Both the position numbers and the translations under genes were made by a program. Shown in pieces: positions 1 through 9,216 of a stretch of 64,000 nucleotides of DNA. How positions within the stretch are numbered: position 1 is the first letter of the stretch; each line of letters opens with the position of its first letter. The notes under the pieces are model-generated. The model worked only from the letters and a program-made list of their open reading frames with translations. It was not told the DNA's origin and searched no databases. This DNA comes from Pseudomonas sp. Z8(2022). GTDB lineage: Bacteria; Pseudomonadota; Gammaproteobacteria; Pseudomonadales; Pseudomonadaceae. The stretch lies in contig NZ_CP107549.1 of assembly GCF_025837155.1 (NCBI RefSeq), positions 3,286,001-3,350,000 of the forward strand. Direction: 5' to 3'.

Positions 1-26
1 GCAGTGTGGGAAATTTTTACAGTCAT
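1..26 (-). CDS. catA: catA, catechol 1,2-dioxygenase, first 8 codons only (runs off window)
   Basis: The minus strand starts with ATG at 26 and reads MTVKISHT, which matches the usual N-terminus of Pseudomonas CatA, before the window ends. A GGAG ribosome site sits about 9 bases upstream. The position directly after catC on the same strand gives the catB-catC-catA order known in P. putida. The enzyme cleaves catechol between its hydroxyls to cis,cis-muconate, the CatB substrate. The rest of the gene is outside the window, so intactness is an inference. The leader carries AAGAACAA (minus strand, 49 to 42), a possible Crc/Hfq site. Confidence 0.75.
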
Positions 27-66
27 GCTTCGCTCCTCGAATTGTTCTTGTGAGGGTGTTTAAGCC

Positions 67-357
67 TTAGCGGTCGTCGTCATGGATCGACGAAGGATGG
101 CGGCATAGCCCGTCGATCTCGATGTCCATGTAGGGGAACAACGGCAGCTGCATCAGGGCGTCGTGCAACGCTTCCACGCTGGGAACGTCGAATACGCTGT
201 AGTTGGCGTAGTGGCCGGCGATGCGCCACAGGTGACGCCACACGCCCTCGCGCTGCAGGCGCTGGGCCAGAGCCTTCTCGTCGGCCTTCAGCTGCGCCGC
301 TTTTTCCGGGTTCATGTCGACCGGCAGGTTGACTGTCATCTTCACGTGAAAAAGCAT
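67..357 (-). CDS. catC: Muconolactone delta-isomerase
   Basis: This encodes 96 residues, the usual size of CatC. It begins MLFHVKMTVNLP and has the conserved YSVFDVPSVEALHDAL and LPLFPYMDIEI stretches of the ferredoxin-like MIase fold. CatC moves the double bond of muconolactone to give 3-oxoadipate enol-lactone, the PcaD substrate, as an oligomeric cytoplasmic enzyme. It lies 25 bp after catB on the same strand with a good GGAG site, and catA starts 41 bp further on, so the three should be one CatR-activated transcript. Confidence 0.95.
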   Translation of the reverse strand: MLFHVKMTVNLPVDMNPEKAAQLKADEKALAQRLQREGVWRHLWRIAGHYANYSVFDVPSVEALHDALMQLPLFPYMDIEIDGLCRHPSSIHDDDR

Positions 358-382
358 GGTCTCTCCTTACTCTGAAATTGCC

Positions 383-1504
383 TTAACGGCGAGCGAAACG
401 CGCCAACTGTTGTTCGTCCAGGCTCAGGCCCAGCCCTGGCGTGCGCGGTACATGCAGGTGGAAGTCCCGATAATCGGGCGCCTGGGTGACGATTTCCTCG
501 GTCAGTAGCAGCGGCCCGAAGAGTTCGGTGCCCCATGTCAGCTGGTTGAGGGTGAGGAAAGCATGGGCCGAGGCTAAGGTCCCGACGGAGCCCTCGAGCA
601 TGGTCCCGCCGTAGAGGGCGATACCGGCGGCCTGAGCGATCTGCGCGGTGCGCAGCACGGCCCGCGGCCCGCCATTCTTGGCGATCTTCAGCGCGAAGAT
701 GCTGGCCGCGCCGTCTGCGGCCAGGCTGAAGGCGTCCTCGACGCTTTCGATGGACTCATCGGCCATGATCGGCGCCGAGCTGCGCTGGTTCAGGCGTACC
801 TGGCCACTTCGGTTGATGCGCGAAATCGGCTGCTCGATCAGATCGACGCCGTTGTCGCCCAGTACCCGGCAGGCATACAGCGCCTGGGACTCATCCCAGT
901 ACTGGTTGACATCGACCCGTACGCTGGCGCGATCGCCCAGTTCGCGCTTGATGGCGATGACGTGCTTGAGGTCCTGCTCCAGCGGGTTGGCACCGATCTT
1001 TAGCTTGAACAGCCGGTGACGGCGGATCTCCAGCATCTTCTCGGCTTCGGCGATGTCCTTGGCTGTATTACCACTGGCGAGCGTCCAGGCAACCTCCAGG
1101 CTATCGCGCACGCGACCACCCAGCAGTTCTGAAACCGGTAAGCCCAGACGCTTGCCCTGGGCGTCCAGCAAAGCGCTTTCGATGCCAGATTTGGCAAAGG
1201 TGTTGCCCTTGGCAATCTTGTCGAGCTTGAGCATGGCGGCGTTGATGTTAACGGCGCTCATACCCACCAGCGCCGGCGCCAGATAGGCGTCGATGTTGAC
1301 CTTCATGCTTTCCGGGCTTTCGTTGCCGTAGGCCAGGCCGCCAATGGTGGTGGCCTCACCGATACCCTCAACGCCATCGCTGCAAGTGATCCGCAAAATC
1401 ACCATGGTCTGCTGCTGCATCGTATGCATGGCCAGCTTGTGCGGGCGGATCGTCGGCACATCGACAATAACGGCCTGGACGCGTTCAATCAGTGCGTTTG
1501 TCAT
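383..1504 (-). CDS. catB: Muconate cycloisomerase I
   Basis: This 373-residue member of the enolase superfamily cyclises cis,cis-muconate to muconolactone with Mn2+. The catalytic set is visible at canonical positions: the KLK pair with Lys169, metal ligands Asp198, Glu224 and Asp249, and Lys273 in ALKIAKNGG. The N-terminal capping domain occupies about residues 1-130 and the TIM barrel the rest. The ATG at 1504 has an AAAGGA site upstream. It is the first gene of catBC(A), divergent from catR across about 130 bp, the standard CatR-controlled arrangement. All key residues are present, so it should be active. Confidence 0.96.
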   Translation of the reverse strand: MTNALIERVQAVIVDVPTIRPHKLAMHTMQQQTMVILRITCSDGVEGIGEATTIGGLAYGNESPESMKVNIDAYLAPALVGMSAVNINAAMLKLDKIAKGNTFAKSGIESALLDAQGKRLGLPVSELLGGRVRDSLEVAWTLASGNTAKDIAEAEKMLEIRRHRLFKLKIGANPLEQDLKHVIAIKRELGDRASVRVDVNQYWDESQALYACRVLGDNGVDLIEQPISRINRSGQVRLNQRSSAPIMADESIESVEDAFSLAADGAASIFALKIAKNGGPRAVLRTAQIAQAAGIALYGGTMLEGSVGTLASAHAFLTLNQLTWGTELFGPLLLTEEIVTQAPDYRDFHLHVPRTPGLGLSLDEQQLARFARR

Positions 1505-1635
1505 TATTCGAATTTCCTTTGACTTCAGCCACCTAGGCTTGAGGAGAACTCGAGGCGGCGTGCGGATAAGGATTGCGCATGCCCCTGCACCCGGTCCAAT
1601 ATCAAAGAAATGCCCTACGATACCCAGGAGGTATG
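1505..1635. promoter_or_regulatory. catB-catR divergent promoter region
   Basis: This 131 bp gap between catB and catR should hold both promoters. ATACCCAGGAGGTAT (1620-1634) is an ATAC-N7-GTAT inverted repeat of the T-N11-A type bound by LysR proteins. It overlaps the catR ribosome site, so CatR binding there could limit its own expression. Assigning it to CatR is inference from position and symmetry. Confidence 0.4.
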
Positions 1636-2502
1636 ATGGAGCTGCGCCACCTTCGCTACTTCAAGGTGCTGGCCGAGACGCTGAACTTCACCCGCGCTGC
1701 TGAGATTCTGCATATCGCACAACCCCCGCTGAGCCGGCAGATCAGCCAGCTCGAACAGGAGCTGGGTACCTCGCTGCTCGTTCGCGAGCGTCCGGTGCGC
1801 CTTACCGAGGCCGGGCGTTTTTTCTACAAGCAGGTCTGCATTCAGCTACAACAGCTTGAAACCACCGTCGACAGCACGCGGCGCATAGGCCAAGGCCAAC
1901 GTCACTGCCTGGGCATCGGCTTTGCCCCCTCGACGCTGTACACCAACCTGCCCAAGCTGATCCGCGAACTACGGCAGGACAGCGAGCTGGAGCTGAGCCT
2001 CAGCGAGATGACCACGGTGGAGCAAGTAGAAGCCTTGAAGAGCGGCCGGATCGATATTGGCTTTGGCCGCATCATCATCGACGATCCGGCCATCGAGCAG
2101 GAGGTGCTGAGCCAGGACCCCTTGGTGGCGGTGCTTCCCAAAGACCATGCATTGGCCGGCCACCCGGTGACACTCGAACAGTTGGGAACCGAAGAATTCG
2201 TGCTGTTTCCCACGCAGCCAAGGCCCAGCTATGCCGACCACATACTAGGGCTGTTCGCCCACCACGGCATAAGTCTGAAGGTCAGTCAGTGGGCCAACGA
2301 GCTGCAAACGGCCATCGGCCTGGTGGCGGCCGGAGTAGGCGTTACCTTGGTGCCCTCGTTGGTGCAGCAGCAACATCGTACCGACATCCAGTACGTGCGC
2401 CTGCTGGATACCCGGGCATGCAGCCCGATGATTTTCAGCCGCCGCGCCGGGGACGTCAGCTCATTGGTCACGCGCTGTCTGAGGTTTCTCGACGAGACCT
2501 AG
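1636..2502 (+). CDS. catR: LysR-type activator of catBCA
   Basis: The product starts MELRHLRYF and carries an N-terminal winged HTH (about residues 1-60, with FTRAAEILHIAQPPLSRQI) and a LysR effector domain, 288 residues in all. CatR activates cat genes in response to cis,cis-muconate. I chose the ATG at 1636 because it gives the usual CatR N-terminus and leaves four bases after AGGAGG; an ATG at 1633 abuts that site. Its place divergent from catB supports the name. BenM/CatM-like paralogues share this fold, so the symbol rests on context as well. Confidence 0.9.
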   Translation: MELRHLRYFKVLAETLNFTRAAEILHIAQPPLSRQISQLEQELGTSLLVRERPVRLTEAGRFFYKQVCIQLQQLETTVDSTRRIGQGQRHCLGIGFAPSTLYTNLPKLIRELRQDSELELSLSEMTTVEQVEALKSGRIDIGFGRIIIDDPAIEQEVLSQDPLVAVLPKDHALAGHPVTLEQLGTEEFVLFPTQPRPSYADHILGLFAHHGISLKVSQWANELQTAIGLVAAGVGVTLVPSLVQQQHRTDIQYVRLLDTRACSPMIFSRRAGDVSSLVTRCLRFLDET

Positions 2503-2753
2503 AAGCAGAAACAGCCTGCCCCCAAACGCATCAAAGATCAGATTTTGGCAGTTAGCTAAGATCACCGAGGTGTTTGGCGCCCCGACTGGCAAACCACTCG
2601 ATGTAGTTACGCCGCACTTTGATGCCATATTCGACATCTACAGCGGGCAGGTCCGCGGCGGCAAACCTTTTAGGGGCCAGAAGCGGACATTCCAGTTGAG
2701 ATATCTAGATAAGCAAAAGGAGGCTCACCTTGTTCGAAGCCCCTTTGCCTTTG
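2503..2753. other. Gap with possible 3' gene remnant and a dispersed 15-mer
   Basis: No intact gene is seen. On the minus strand 2552-2671 reads as about 38 protein-like codons (AADLPAVDVEYGIKVRRNY, then IEWFASRGAKHLGDLS and a stop), resembling the tail of a lost gene I cannot name. GGCCAGAAGCGGACA at 2675-2689 is the reverse complement of 20815-20829, so it is a dispersed repeat piece. The gap lies between catR and the end of the pcaD operon. Confidence 0.3.
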
Positions 2754-3545
2754 TCATCGCGACACCAAAAATGCCTGCACTTTCTTAGCGAAGGCATTGC
2801 GCTGCTCGACGTTAGACAGATGCGCTGCATCGAGCTCAATCAGCTCAGCGCCGGGTATACGCGCCTGCATAAAGCGACCGTGTTCTGTGGTCGTCACCGG
2901 GTCCTTGGCGCCACAGACAATGAGCGTCGGCACTTTGATCGTACCCAACTGCTCACGATAATCGGCGTCGCGAACCGCCGCGCAGTTGGCAGCGTAGCCT
3001 TGCGGTGATGTGCCGGCGATCATCTGTGTGATGCAATCGACCTCGAGGGGCTGCTGCTGGGCAAAAGCAGGCGTGAACCAGCGCGAAACCGATGCATCGC
3101 GCATGTCTCGCATGGCCTGTTCGCCGCCCTGCAGCACAGTATCGATACGCTCGTTCCATATCTCGTGAGTGCCAATTTTCGCCCCAGTGTTGCAGATCAC
3201 CAGTCGGGTCAGCCTTTCGCCGGCGTTGATGCCAAGCCACTGGCCGATCAGGCCGCCCATGGACAGGCCACAGAAAGCGAAACGACCTATACCCAGCGCA
3301 TCCACGAGCCCAAGTACATCACGCCCTAGCTGTTCGATGCTGTAGGGGCCCGGCGTGACCGACGAACCGCCATGGCCGCGCGTGTCGTAGCGCAGCACGC
3401 GGAAACACTCGCTGAAGGCCGGCGCCTGGGCATCCCACATGTGCAGATCGGTGCCCAGCGAGTTGGAGAGCACGAGCACCGGCGCGTCGACCGGGCCCTC
3501 AAGACAGTAATTCAGTTCGCAATCGTCAAGTTTTACGGTGGCCAT
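2754..3545 (-). CDS. pcaD: 3-oxoadipate enol-lactonase
   Basis: This 263-residue alpha/beta hydrolase opens 3-oxoadipate enol-lactone to 3-oxoadipate. The nucleophile elbow GLSMGG puts Ser at about residue 95; the acid lies in CGAKDPV and the His in AAHLSN near the C-terminus. The ATG at 3545 (MATVKLDDCELNY) gives the normal N-terminus; reading upstream adds 21 residues of unrelated sequence. It is last in the catI-catJ-pcaF-pcaD unit, about 90 bp after pcaF. In strain B13-type clusters the equivalent gene is called catD. Confidence 0.92.
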   Translation of the reverse strand: MATVKLDDCELNYCLEGPVDAPVLVLSNSLGTDLHMWDAQAPAFSECFRVLRYDTRGHGGSSVTPGPYSIEQLGRDVLGLVDALGIGRFAFCGLSMGGLIGQWLGINAGERLTRLVICNTGAKIGTHEIWNERIDTVLQGGEQAMRDMRDASVSRWFTPAFAQQQPLEVDCITQMIAGTSPQGYAANCAAVRDADYREQLGTIKVPTLIVCGAKDPVTTTEHGRFMQARIPGAELIELDAAHLSNVEQRNAFAKKVQAFLVSR

Positions 3546-3634
3546 GGAAAATCCATTAAGAAAATAAAAAAAACGAACTGCACGGCGAGGACACAAGGAG
3601 TCGACCACGCAGAGCGCAGCTCATCGCAAACCTT

Positions 3635-4840
3635 TCACACCCGTTCGACCGCCAGCGCCAGTCCCTGACCCACACCCACACACATGGTCGCCAGGCCCAG
3701 CTTGCCACCGGTTTTTTCCAGTTGGTGGATCGCTGTCAGCACCAGCCGTGCGCCGCTCATGCCCAGCGGATGGCCCAGAGCGATGGCGCCGCCGTTGGGG
3801 TTCACTTTGTCGCTGTCATCGGCCAGGCCCAGATCGCGGGTCACGGCCAGGCCCTGGGCGGCGAAGGCTTCGTTGAGCTCGATCACGTCGAAATCATTCA
3901 CGGCGATGTTCAGTCGCTCGCACAGTTTGCGCACCGCCGGCACCGGACCATAGCCCATCACCCGCGGCGCCACGCCGGCGCTGGCCATGCCGAGGACTTT
4001 GGCGCGCGGCTTGAGGCCGTATTTCTGCACTGCTTCGGCGCTGGCGAGGATCATCGCCGCTGCACCATCGTTCACCCCTGAAGCGTTGCCTGCGGTGACC
4101 GTCTTGTCAGCACCGTTGATCGGCTTGAGCCGCGCCAGCGCTTCGGCCGTGGTGTCCGCACGGGGATGTTCGTCGCTATCAACCACGGTATCGCCCTTAC
4201 GTCCCTTGATCACCACCGGTACGATTTCCTCGGCGAAGAACCCGGCAGCCTGGGCGGCGGCGGTGCGCTGCTGGCTGCGCAGGGCAAAGGCGTCCTGATC
4301 CTCACGGCTGACATTGTAGTCCTCAGCCACGTTATCGGCGGTCTGCGGCATGGCATCGACGCCATACAGTTCCTTCATCTTTGGGTTGATGAAGCGCCAG
4401 CCGATGGTGGTGTCCTCGATTTTCTGCGTGCGACCAAAAGCCGTGTCAGCCTTGCCCATCACATAGGGCGCGCGGGACATGGACTCAACGCCGCCAGCAA
4501 CGGCCAGCTCGATCTCGCCGCAGGCGATGGCGCGAAAGGCGCTCCCCACAGCATCCATACCCGAAGCGCAGAGCCGGTTGAGGGTCACGCCCGGCACGGT
4601 TTCCGGGATACCGGCCAGCAGAGCGGCCATGCGAGCGACGTTGCGGTTGTCTTCGCCGGCCTGGTTGGCGCTGCCCATGAACACTTCGTCGATAGCTGAA
4701 GGGTCGAGTTGCGGGTTGCGCTCCAGTAGCGCGCGAAGCGGAATCGCCGCCAGATCATCGGCCCGCACCGCTGCCAAGCCGCCGCCGAAGCGGCCGATGG
4801 GTGTACGCACGGCGCCGCAGATAAAGACTTCGCGGGTCAT
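3635..4840 (-). CDS. pcaF: 3-oxoadipyl-CoA thiolase
   Basis: This 401-residue thiolase splits 3-oxoadipyl-CoA with CoA into succinyl-CoA and acetyl-CoA, the last step of the beta-ketoadipate pathway. The catalytic Cys is at about 91 in NRLCASG, the His is in [11 protein letters not shown], and the second Cys is in MCVGVGQG near the end. Its start overlaps the catJ stop (ATGA type), showing translational coupling. It is a different thiolase from atoB at 34.9 kb. The catIJ context makes 3-oxoadipyl-CoA the substrate rather than acetoacetyl-CoA. Confidence 0.94.
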   Translation of the reverse strand: MTREVFICGAVRTPIGRFGGGLAAVRADDLAAIPLRALLERNPQLDPSAIDEVFMGSANQAGEDNRNVARMAALLAGIPETVPGVTLNRLCASGMDAVGSAFRAIACGEIELAVAGGVESMSRAPYVMGKADTAFGRTQKIEDTTIGWRFINPKMKELYGVDAMPQTADNVAEDYNVSREDQDAFALRSQQRTAAAQAAGFFAEEIVPVVIKGRKGDTVVDSDEHPRADTTAEALARLKPINGADKTVTAGNASGVNDGAAAMILASAEAVQKYGLKPRAKVLGMASAGVAPRVMGYGPVPAVRKLCERLNIAVNDFDVIELNEAFAAQGLAVTRDLGLADDSDKVNPNGGAIALGHPLGMSGARLVLTAIHQLEKTGGKLGLATMCVGVGQGLALAVERV

Positions 4841-5619
4841 TCGTCACCTCCAGCCTGGCCATGGGCCGCCGCCGTGCGGGCTTCCAGCGCACGCAGCGCT
4901 TCCAGTTCTTCGGCGTGTGGCGCTTCGGTGGTGGCTACCTGCTCAGAGAAACGGATTTCCCAGCCGGTGTTCTCGATCACCTGCTCGCGGGTCACGCCCG
5001 GGTGCAGGGAGGTCACCACGAATTCATTGGTGCCGTCTTCCGGCTCCATGATGCACAGGTCGGTGATGATGCCTACCGGGCCATTGCCCGGCAGCCCGAG
5101 CTGCTTGCGATGCTCGCCGCCTTCGCCGAATCCGACCGAAGTAACGAATGCCAACTTGTCGACAAAGGTGCGATGCGACTGCTTGAGAATGATCAACACC
5201 TGCTTGGCCGAGCCGGCAATTTCCGGCGCCCCGCCCGCCCCTGGCAAGCGCACCTTGGGCTGGTGATAGTCGCCAATCACGGTGGTGTTGATATTGCCGT
5301 ACTTGTCCACTTGCGCCGCGCCGAGGAAACCGACGTCAATGCGCCCGCCCTGCAGCCAGTAGCGGAAGATCTCACCTGTGGGCACCACGGTGTCAGCGGT
5401 CTCGGCCAGCTCGCCATCACCGATGGACAGCGGTAACACCGAAGGTTTGGCGCCGATGGGGCCGGATTCGTAGATCAGCACCACTTCCGGTGCATGGGTC
5501 AGACGCGCCAGGTTGGCTGCCTTGGACGGCAGTCCGATGCCGACGAAGCAGACGCTGCCATTGCCGAGGCGACGCGAGGCGGCCACGGTCATCATTTCAT
5601 TGGTCGTGTAGGTCATCAC
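4837..5619 (-). CDS. catJ: 3-oxoadipate CoA-transferase beta subunit (CatJ type)
   Basis: With CatI this moves CoA from succinyl-CoA to 3-oxoadipate. At about 259 residues it belongs to the glutaconate-CoA-transferase-like CatI/CatJ lineage known from P. knackmussii B13, not the shorter PcaJ lineage of P. putida. YESGPIG near residue 50 carries the Glu expected to form the CoA thioester. A second ATG at 5616 is equally possible. It overlaps both catI and pcaF by 4 bp. The last 30 residues are Ala- and Glu-rich and look unstructured. Confidence 0.9.
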   Translation of the reverse strand: MMTYTTNEMMTVAASRRLGNGSVCFVGIGLPSKAANLARLTHAPEVVLIYESGPIGAKPSVLPLSIGDGELAETADTVVPTGEIFRYWLQGGRIDVGFLGAAQVDKYGNINTTVIGDYHQPKVRLPGAGGAPEIAGSAKQVLIILKQSHRTFVDKLAFVTSVGFGEGGEHRKQLGLPGNGPVGIITDLCIMEPEDGTNEFVVTSLHPGVTREQVIENTGWEIRFSEQVATTEAPHAEELEALRALEARTAAAHGQAGGDE

Positions 5620-6473
5620 TTGGCCTCCTGCTGCGCGGCCAGCTTGGCCTGGAATGCACTGAAATCGGCGGTACCGCGGATAAATTCATCAATCCAAGCG
5701 GTAAAGGTTTCACGGCTGCGGGCAATCGGGTCCCACGCCTGATAGAAGCGGTTGTCGCGCTCGTAGTAGCCATGTGCGTAGGACGGATGTGCGCCACCCG
5801 GGACCAGGCAGACGGCGGTTAGCGCCCAGGTTGGCAGCACGCAGGAATTCATCGGCGCCTGCAGGTCATCGACAATTTCCTCGACGGTGACGATGCAGCG
5901 CTTGGCTGCCAGAGCCGCCTCCTTCTGTACGCCAAGAATCCCGGAGATCAGCACGTTGCCCTTGCGGTCGGCCTTCTGCGCGTGGATCACGGTGACGTCC
6001 GGGCGCACGCTGGGCACTGCCGCCAGGGTCTCGCCGGTGAACGGGCAGTCGATGAACTTGATCATCGGGTTGACCTTCGGCAGGTCGGAGCCGAGGTAGG
6101 CACGCAGCACCGCGAACGGCAGGCCGGAGGCGCCCGCGACGTAGGCATTTGCTAGGTCGGCGTGGCTGTGTTCTTCGATTTCCAGCGGCTGCGGCCACTG
6201 TTTTTCCACCGCGTCACGCAGGCGATGCAGAGAACCCACGCCTGGGTTCCCCCCCCAGGAGAAGATCAGCTTCTTCGCACAGCCGGCGCCGATCAGCAGG
6301 TCGTAGACCAGGTCGGGGGTCATCCGCACCAGGGTCAGGTCTTTCTTGTCCTGGCGAATGATTTCGTGAGCGGCAGCGGTGGGAATCAGATGGGTGAAGC
6401 CTTCAAGGGCGACGGTATCGCCGTTCCTGACGAAGCGATCAATTGCTTCGCGGAGAGAAAGAATTTCGGCCAT
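5616..6473 (-). CDS. catI: 3-oxoadipate CoA-transferase alpha subunit (CatI type)
   Basis: This is the first gene of the catIJ-pcaF-pcaD operon, 285 residues. It has the alpha-subunit GEGFTHLIP-like opening (VALEGFTHLIPTAAAHE), IFSWGGNPGVGS, and PMIKFIDCPFTGE typical of GctA/CatI proteins. The ATG at 6473 gives MAEILSLREAIDRF; an in-frame ATG two codons upstream (6479) is also possible. The operon is preceded by paired GATTATC/GATAATC sites matching those before pcaR, so PcaR with 3-oxoadipate as inducer is the likely control. It is unrelated in sequence to ScoA at 33.3 kb. Confidence 0.9.
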   Translation of the reverse strand: MAEILSLREAIDRFVRNGDTVALEGFTHLIPTAAAHEIIRQDKKDLTLVRMTPDLVYDLLIGAGCAKKLIFSWGGNPGVGSLHRLRDAVEKQWPQPLEIEEHSHADLANAYVAGASGLPFAVLRAYLGSDLPKVNPMIKFIDCPFTGETLAAVPSVRPDVTVIHAQKADRKGNVLISGILGVQKEAALAAKRCIVTVEEIVDDLQAPMNSCVLPTWALTAVCLVPGGAHPSYAHGYYERDNRFYQAWDPIARSRETFTAWIDEFIRGTADFSAFQAKLAAQQEAK

Positions 6474-6559
6474 GGTCATGTCTCGTGTAATGGACTGAAT
6501 GCACCAACGGATCGGCGCCTGCTCCAAACACTAACCATCGCCCCCTAGCGAAACAATCC

Positions 6560-6585
6560 GATTATCGATTAACCGTTCGATAATC
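6560..6585. promoter_or_regulatory. Paired PcaR-type operator before catI
   Basis: GATTATC (6560-6566) and GATAATC (6579-6585) form an inverted pair 12 bp apart. The second lies inside the near-perfect palindrome GTTCGATAATCGAAC (6575-6589), close to the GTTCGATAATCGCAC element reported for P. putida PcaR. The site is about 90-110 bp upstream of catI. The same pair with the same N12 spacing occurs before pcaR. Confidence 0.7.
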
Positions 6586-6635
6586 GAACACAAACAGCGT
6601 TCCTTAAAAACGCGACTTCGGCGGGAATTGTCCTT

Positions 6636-6705
6636 TTCGCGGGCGTGGCCCGCGCCTACAGAAGCGGGCTATACAACCTCTGTAGGAGCAGGCCATGCCT
6701 GCGAA
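6636..6705. repeat. Inverted pair of Pseudomonas REP-like hairpins
   Basis: TTCGCGGGCGTGGCCCGCG plus CCTAC (6636-6659) and GTAGGAGCAGGCCATGCCTG plus CGAA (6682-6705) are two copies of the GTAGGAGC...GCGAA family facing each other. Each can form a hairpin. They lie between catI (minus strand) and the pcaR 3' end. A third copy is at 34880-34902. Confidence 0.7.
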
Positions 6706-6813
6706 CAGGGACCTTCTGGGAACGTTTCGGGCGGCCGCTATGAAAGCAGCCGAGGGATGAGTCGCCTAACGCGCTGCGGTCATTTATCGCGCACTCGCGC
6801 GCTCGTCGAATCC

Positions 6814-7656
6814 TCAATGAAACAGGCGCGTACTCAGCTCTTTGCTTGCTTCCAGTAGCATCGGCAGGAAACGGGTTTCCAGTTCCTGGCGAGTCACGCG
6901 GCTGACGTGGGTGCCAACGTTGAGTGCCGCCAGGACCTGGCCGGCAGAATCCTTCAAGGGCACGGCCAGTGAACGCAGCCCGATTTCCAGCTCCTGATCG
7001 ACAATGACCCAGCCCTGCTGGCGAATTTCGGCAACCGATGCACGAATGGCTTCCGGGGTATGCAGCGTGCGGCTGGTCTTGATCTGCAGATTGGCGTTTT
7101 CCAGATAGTCGTCCAGCGCCGCATCATCCAGCGCGGCCAGCAGGATGCGGCCCATGGACGTGCAGTAGGCCGGCAACCGGCTGCCGACGCTGAGGTCGAC
7201 GGAAATCAGCCGCTGGGGTGTGGCCGAGCGGGCGACATAGAGCACCTCATCGCCTTCCAACGTGGCCATGGAACATGCCTCGTGGAGCTGGTTGCTGAGC
7301 TGGTCGAGAATCGGCTGCGCGGTTACGGCCAGGGGTGTCGAGGACAGGTAGGCGTGGCCGAGGGTCAGCACCTTGGGCAACAGCGAATAGGTTCGCCCGT
7401 CAGTGGTGGCGTAGCCGAGCTTGATCAGCGTATACAGGCATCGCCGTACCGCCGCCCTGGGGATCTCGGTGCGGTGGCTGATCTGGGCGATGGTCAGGTG
7501 GCGCTTGCGCTCCTGAAAAGCATGGATGACCGCCAGCCCGCGCGCCAGTGAACTCATGAAATTCGGGTCGCCTGTCAGCGCTTCAATGCGCTTGGCCGGC
7601 GATGCCACGATGGCCGGCGCCATTGGCGGTACAGCGGGGCGAGATTCCTCAGTCAT
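6814..7656 (-). CDS. pcaR: IclR-family regulator of the 3-oxoadipate branch
   Basis: The 280-residue product has an N-terminal winged HTH (LTIAQISHRTEIPRAAVRRC, about residues 55-75) and an IclR effector domain with YCTSMGRILLAAL and QGWVIVDQELEIGLRS. The stretches SPAKRIEALTGDP and FMSSLARGLAVI agree closely with P. putida PcaR as I remember it. PcaR senses 3-oxoadipate and activates pcaIJ-type genes. Two half-sites upstream copy those before catI, so it probably controls itself as well as the catI operon about 340 bp away. Confidence 0.9.
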   Translation of the reverse strand: MTEESRPAVPPMAPAIVASPAKRIEALTGDPNFMSSLARGLAVIHAFQERKRHLTIAQISHRTEIPRAAVRRCLYTLIKLGYATTDGRTYSLLPKVLTLGHAYLSSTPLAVTAQPILDQLSNQLHEACSMATLEGDEVLYVARSATPQRLISVDLSVGSRLPAYCTSMGRILLAALDDAALDDYLENANLQIKTSRTLHTPEAIRASVAEIRQQGWVIVDQELEIGLRSLAVPLKDSAGQVLAALNVGTHVSRVTRQELETRFLPMLLEASKELSTRLFH

Positions 7657-7687
7657 AGCAGACGACCTTGTCAGAAAGCGGGTGCTC

Positions 7688-7713
7688 GATTATCGACCAG
7701 AGATCCGATAATC
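7688..7713. promoter_or_regulatory. Paired PcaR-type operator before pcaR
   Basis: GATTATC (7688-7694) and GATAATC (7707-7713) are separated by exactly 12 bp, as before catI. The site starts 31 bp upstream of the pcaR start codon, where bound protein would interfere with the promoter. Autoregulation is inferred. Confidence 0.65.
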
Positions 7714-7833
7714 GCAAAATGCTTGGCGCCGCCTGCCCTCCTTATCTTGGGGGTAGACCAAGGACCGGTCATTACAGCTCTGTCCCAGCGCCACTGACTG
7801 ACCCGCGGCCAACGGTTGCGGGCCCACAGGTCC

Positions 7834-9105
7834 TTACAGCAGCTGCCAGGTGTAGTTGAAGATCAAGCGGTTCTCGTCGATGTCGCTGCGGTAGTTGGAA
7901 CGCGCGACGACATTGCGCACACGCACGTTGAGGTTTTTCAGCGGGCCACTCTGGAAGGTGTAACCCACATCCAGATCGCGCTCCCACTCCTTGCCCTCGA
8001 AGCCCCTGCCGGTGTCCACGTTGTCGCCCGAGATATAGCGCACCGTGGTCACCAGACCGGGGATGCCCAGCGCGCTGAAGTCGTAGTCATGGCGAACCTG
8101 CCAGGAGCGCTCATCGGCGCCGGCGAACTCATAGGTGGGGACCTCATTCCCCAGCGGCGTGATGTTGTTGAACACGCGTGGAAAGGCGTCATCGCCGAAC
8201 ATGGCCTGATAGCCAACCATAAAGGTGTGCCCGCCATACCTGGCGGAAAGCTGGGAGTACGCCGCCTGGTTGTCGATATTGCCCAGCAGCTGGTCGCCGT
8301 CCTCCTTGGAGTGATAGAAACCAATGTTGGTGCCCAGTACCCAGTCGCCCACCGGCTCGCTGTGCTTGAGGTTGTAGAAGCGCTGGTTGTAGATATCTTC
8401 CAACTGCGCGTACCAGACGCCCACCGAGGTTCGCTTGTCGTTGAAGGCATAATCGGCACCGGTGTAGTTGAAGCGGTCGCTGGCCGCGTCGCCACCCAGC
8501 TGTGGTGTATGGCCGAGTTTTGCGCGCATCTTGTCGTCACCCGCCGCATTCAGCAGGCTGCCGGAACGGAACTGGCCACCATGTAGGGTCAGACCGTCGA
8601 TCTCCTGGGAAACGATACTGGCGCCCTGGTAGGTCGGCGGCAGCAGGCGGATATCGCTGAAGGTGAGCACCGGCAGGTTAGGCGTTTGCTCCCCGATCTT
8701 TAACTCGGTCTGCGACAGCCGCACCTTGAGCGCCGCGCCGAGACGGCTGTAGTTATCCACGGCCTTGCCATCTCTGTCGTTCGGCAACAACCCGGTATTG
8801 ACCCGCCCCCCGCCGCTATCGAGCTTGATGCCTAGCTGGCCGAGCAGATCGACGCCGAAACCTACCGTGCCCTGGGTGTAGCCGGAGTTCACTTTGAGAA
8901 TGAAGCCCTGCGCCCATTCTTCGGACTTGGACTGCTGGCTGGGACCGACGATATCGGAGAAGTCACGGCTGAAATAATAATTGCGTGCCTGCAGGGTCGC
9001 CGTGGTGTCCTCAATGAAACCACCCTCGGCAGCGAAGGCAGACGGCATCGCCAAGGAGGCTCCGATAGCCAGGGCCAGCGGAGAGATGTTCAGCATTTTG
9101 GTCAT
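7834..9105 (-). CDS. OprD-family outer membrane porin (BenF-like)
   Basis: This 423-residue protein has a signal peptide ([20 protein letters not shown], cleavage near AFAAEG) and the OprD fold: [20 protein letters not shown] at the start, [35 protein letters not shown], and a terminal beta strand ending NYTWQLL. It should be an 18-strand channel for aromatic carboxylates. Its place after benE makes benzoate uptake likely, as for BenF, but OprD substrates are hard to call from sequence. AACAACAAC lies just before the start codon, suggesting Crc/Hfq control. Confidence 0.88.
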   Translation of the reverse strand: MTKMLNISPLALAIGASLAMPSAFAAEGGFIEDTTATLQARNYYFSRDFSDIVGPSQQSKSEEWAQGFILKVNSGYTQGTVGFGVDLLGQLGIKLDSGGGRVNTGLLPNDRDGKAVDNYSRLGAALKVRLSQTELKIGEQTPNLPVLTFSDIRLLPPTYQGASIVSQEIDGLTLHGGQFRSGSLLNAAGDDKMRAKLGHTPQLGGDAASDRFNYTGADYAFNDKRTSVGVWYAQLEDIYNQRFYNLKHSEPVGDWVLGTNIGFYHSKEDGDQLLGNIDNQAAYSQLSARYGGHTFMVGYQAMFGDDAFPRVFNNITPLGNEVPTYEFAGADERSWQVRHDYDFSALGIPGLVTTVRYISGDNVDTGRGFEGKEWERDLDVGYTFQSGPLKNLNVRVRNVVARSNYRSDIDENRLIFNYTWQLL

Positions 9106-9115
9106 GTCTTTTCTC

Positions 9116-9131
9116 GTTGTTGTTGTTTTTT
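9116..9131 (-). promoter_or_regulatory. Crc/Hfq-type A-rich leader motif before the porin gene
   Basis: Read on the minus strand this is AAAAAACAACAACAAC, ending 11 bases before the porin ATG at 9105. It contains several overlapping AANAANAA matches, the motif bound by Hfq with Crc in Pseudomonas mRNAs. Location over the ribosome site fits translational repression. Confidence 0.6.
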
Positions 9132-9216
9132 AGGTACAGGCCAGCGCTTCCCGGGCACAGCAGCGGAAAGCGGCGGCAATTTCGGTTGCTCTTTTCGTTT
9201 CTTTTTTAGGTTTAGC

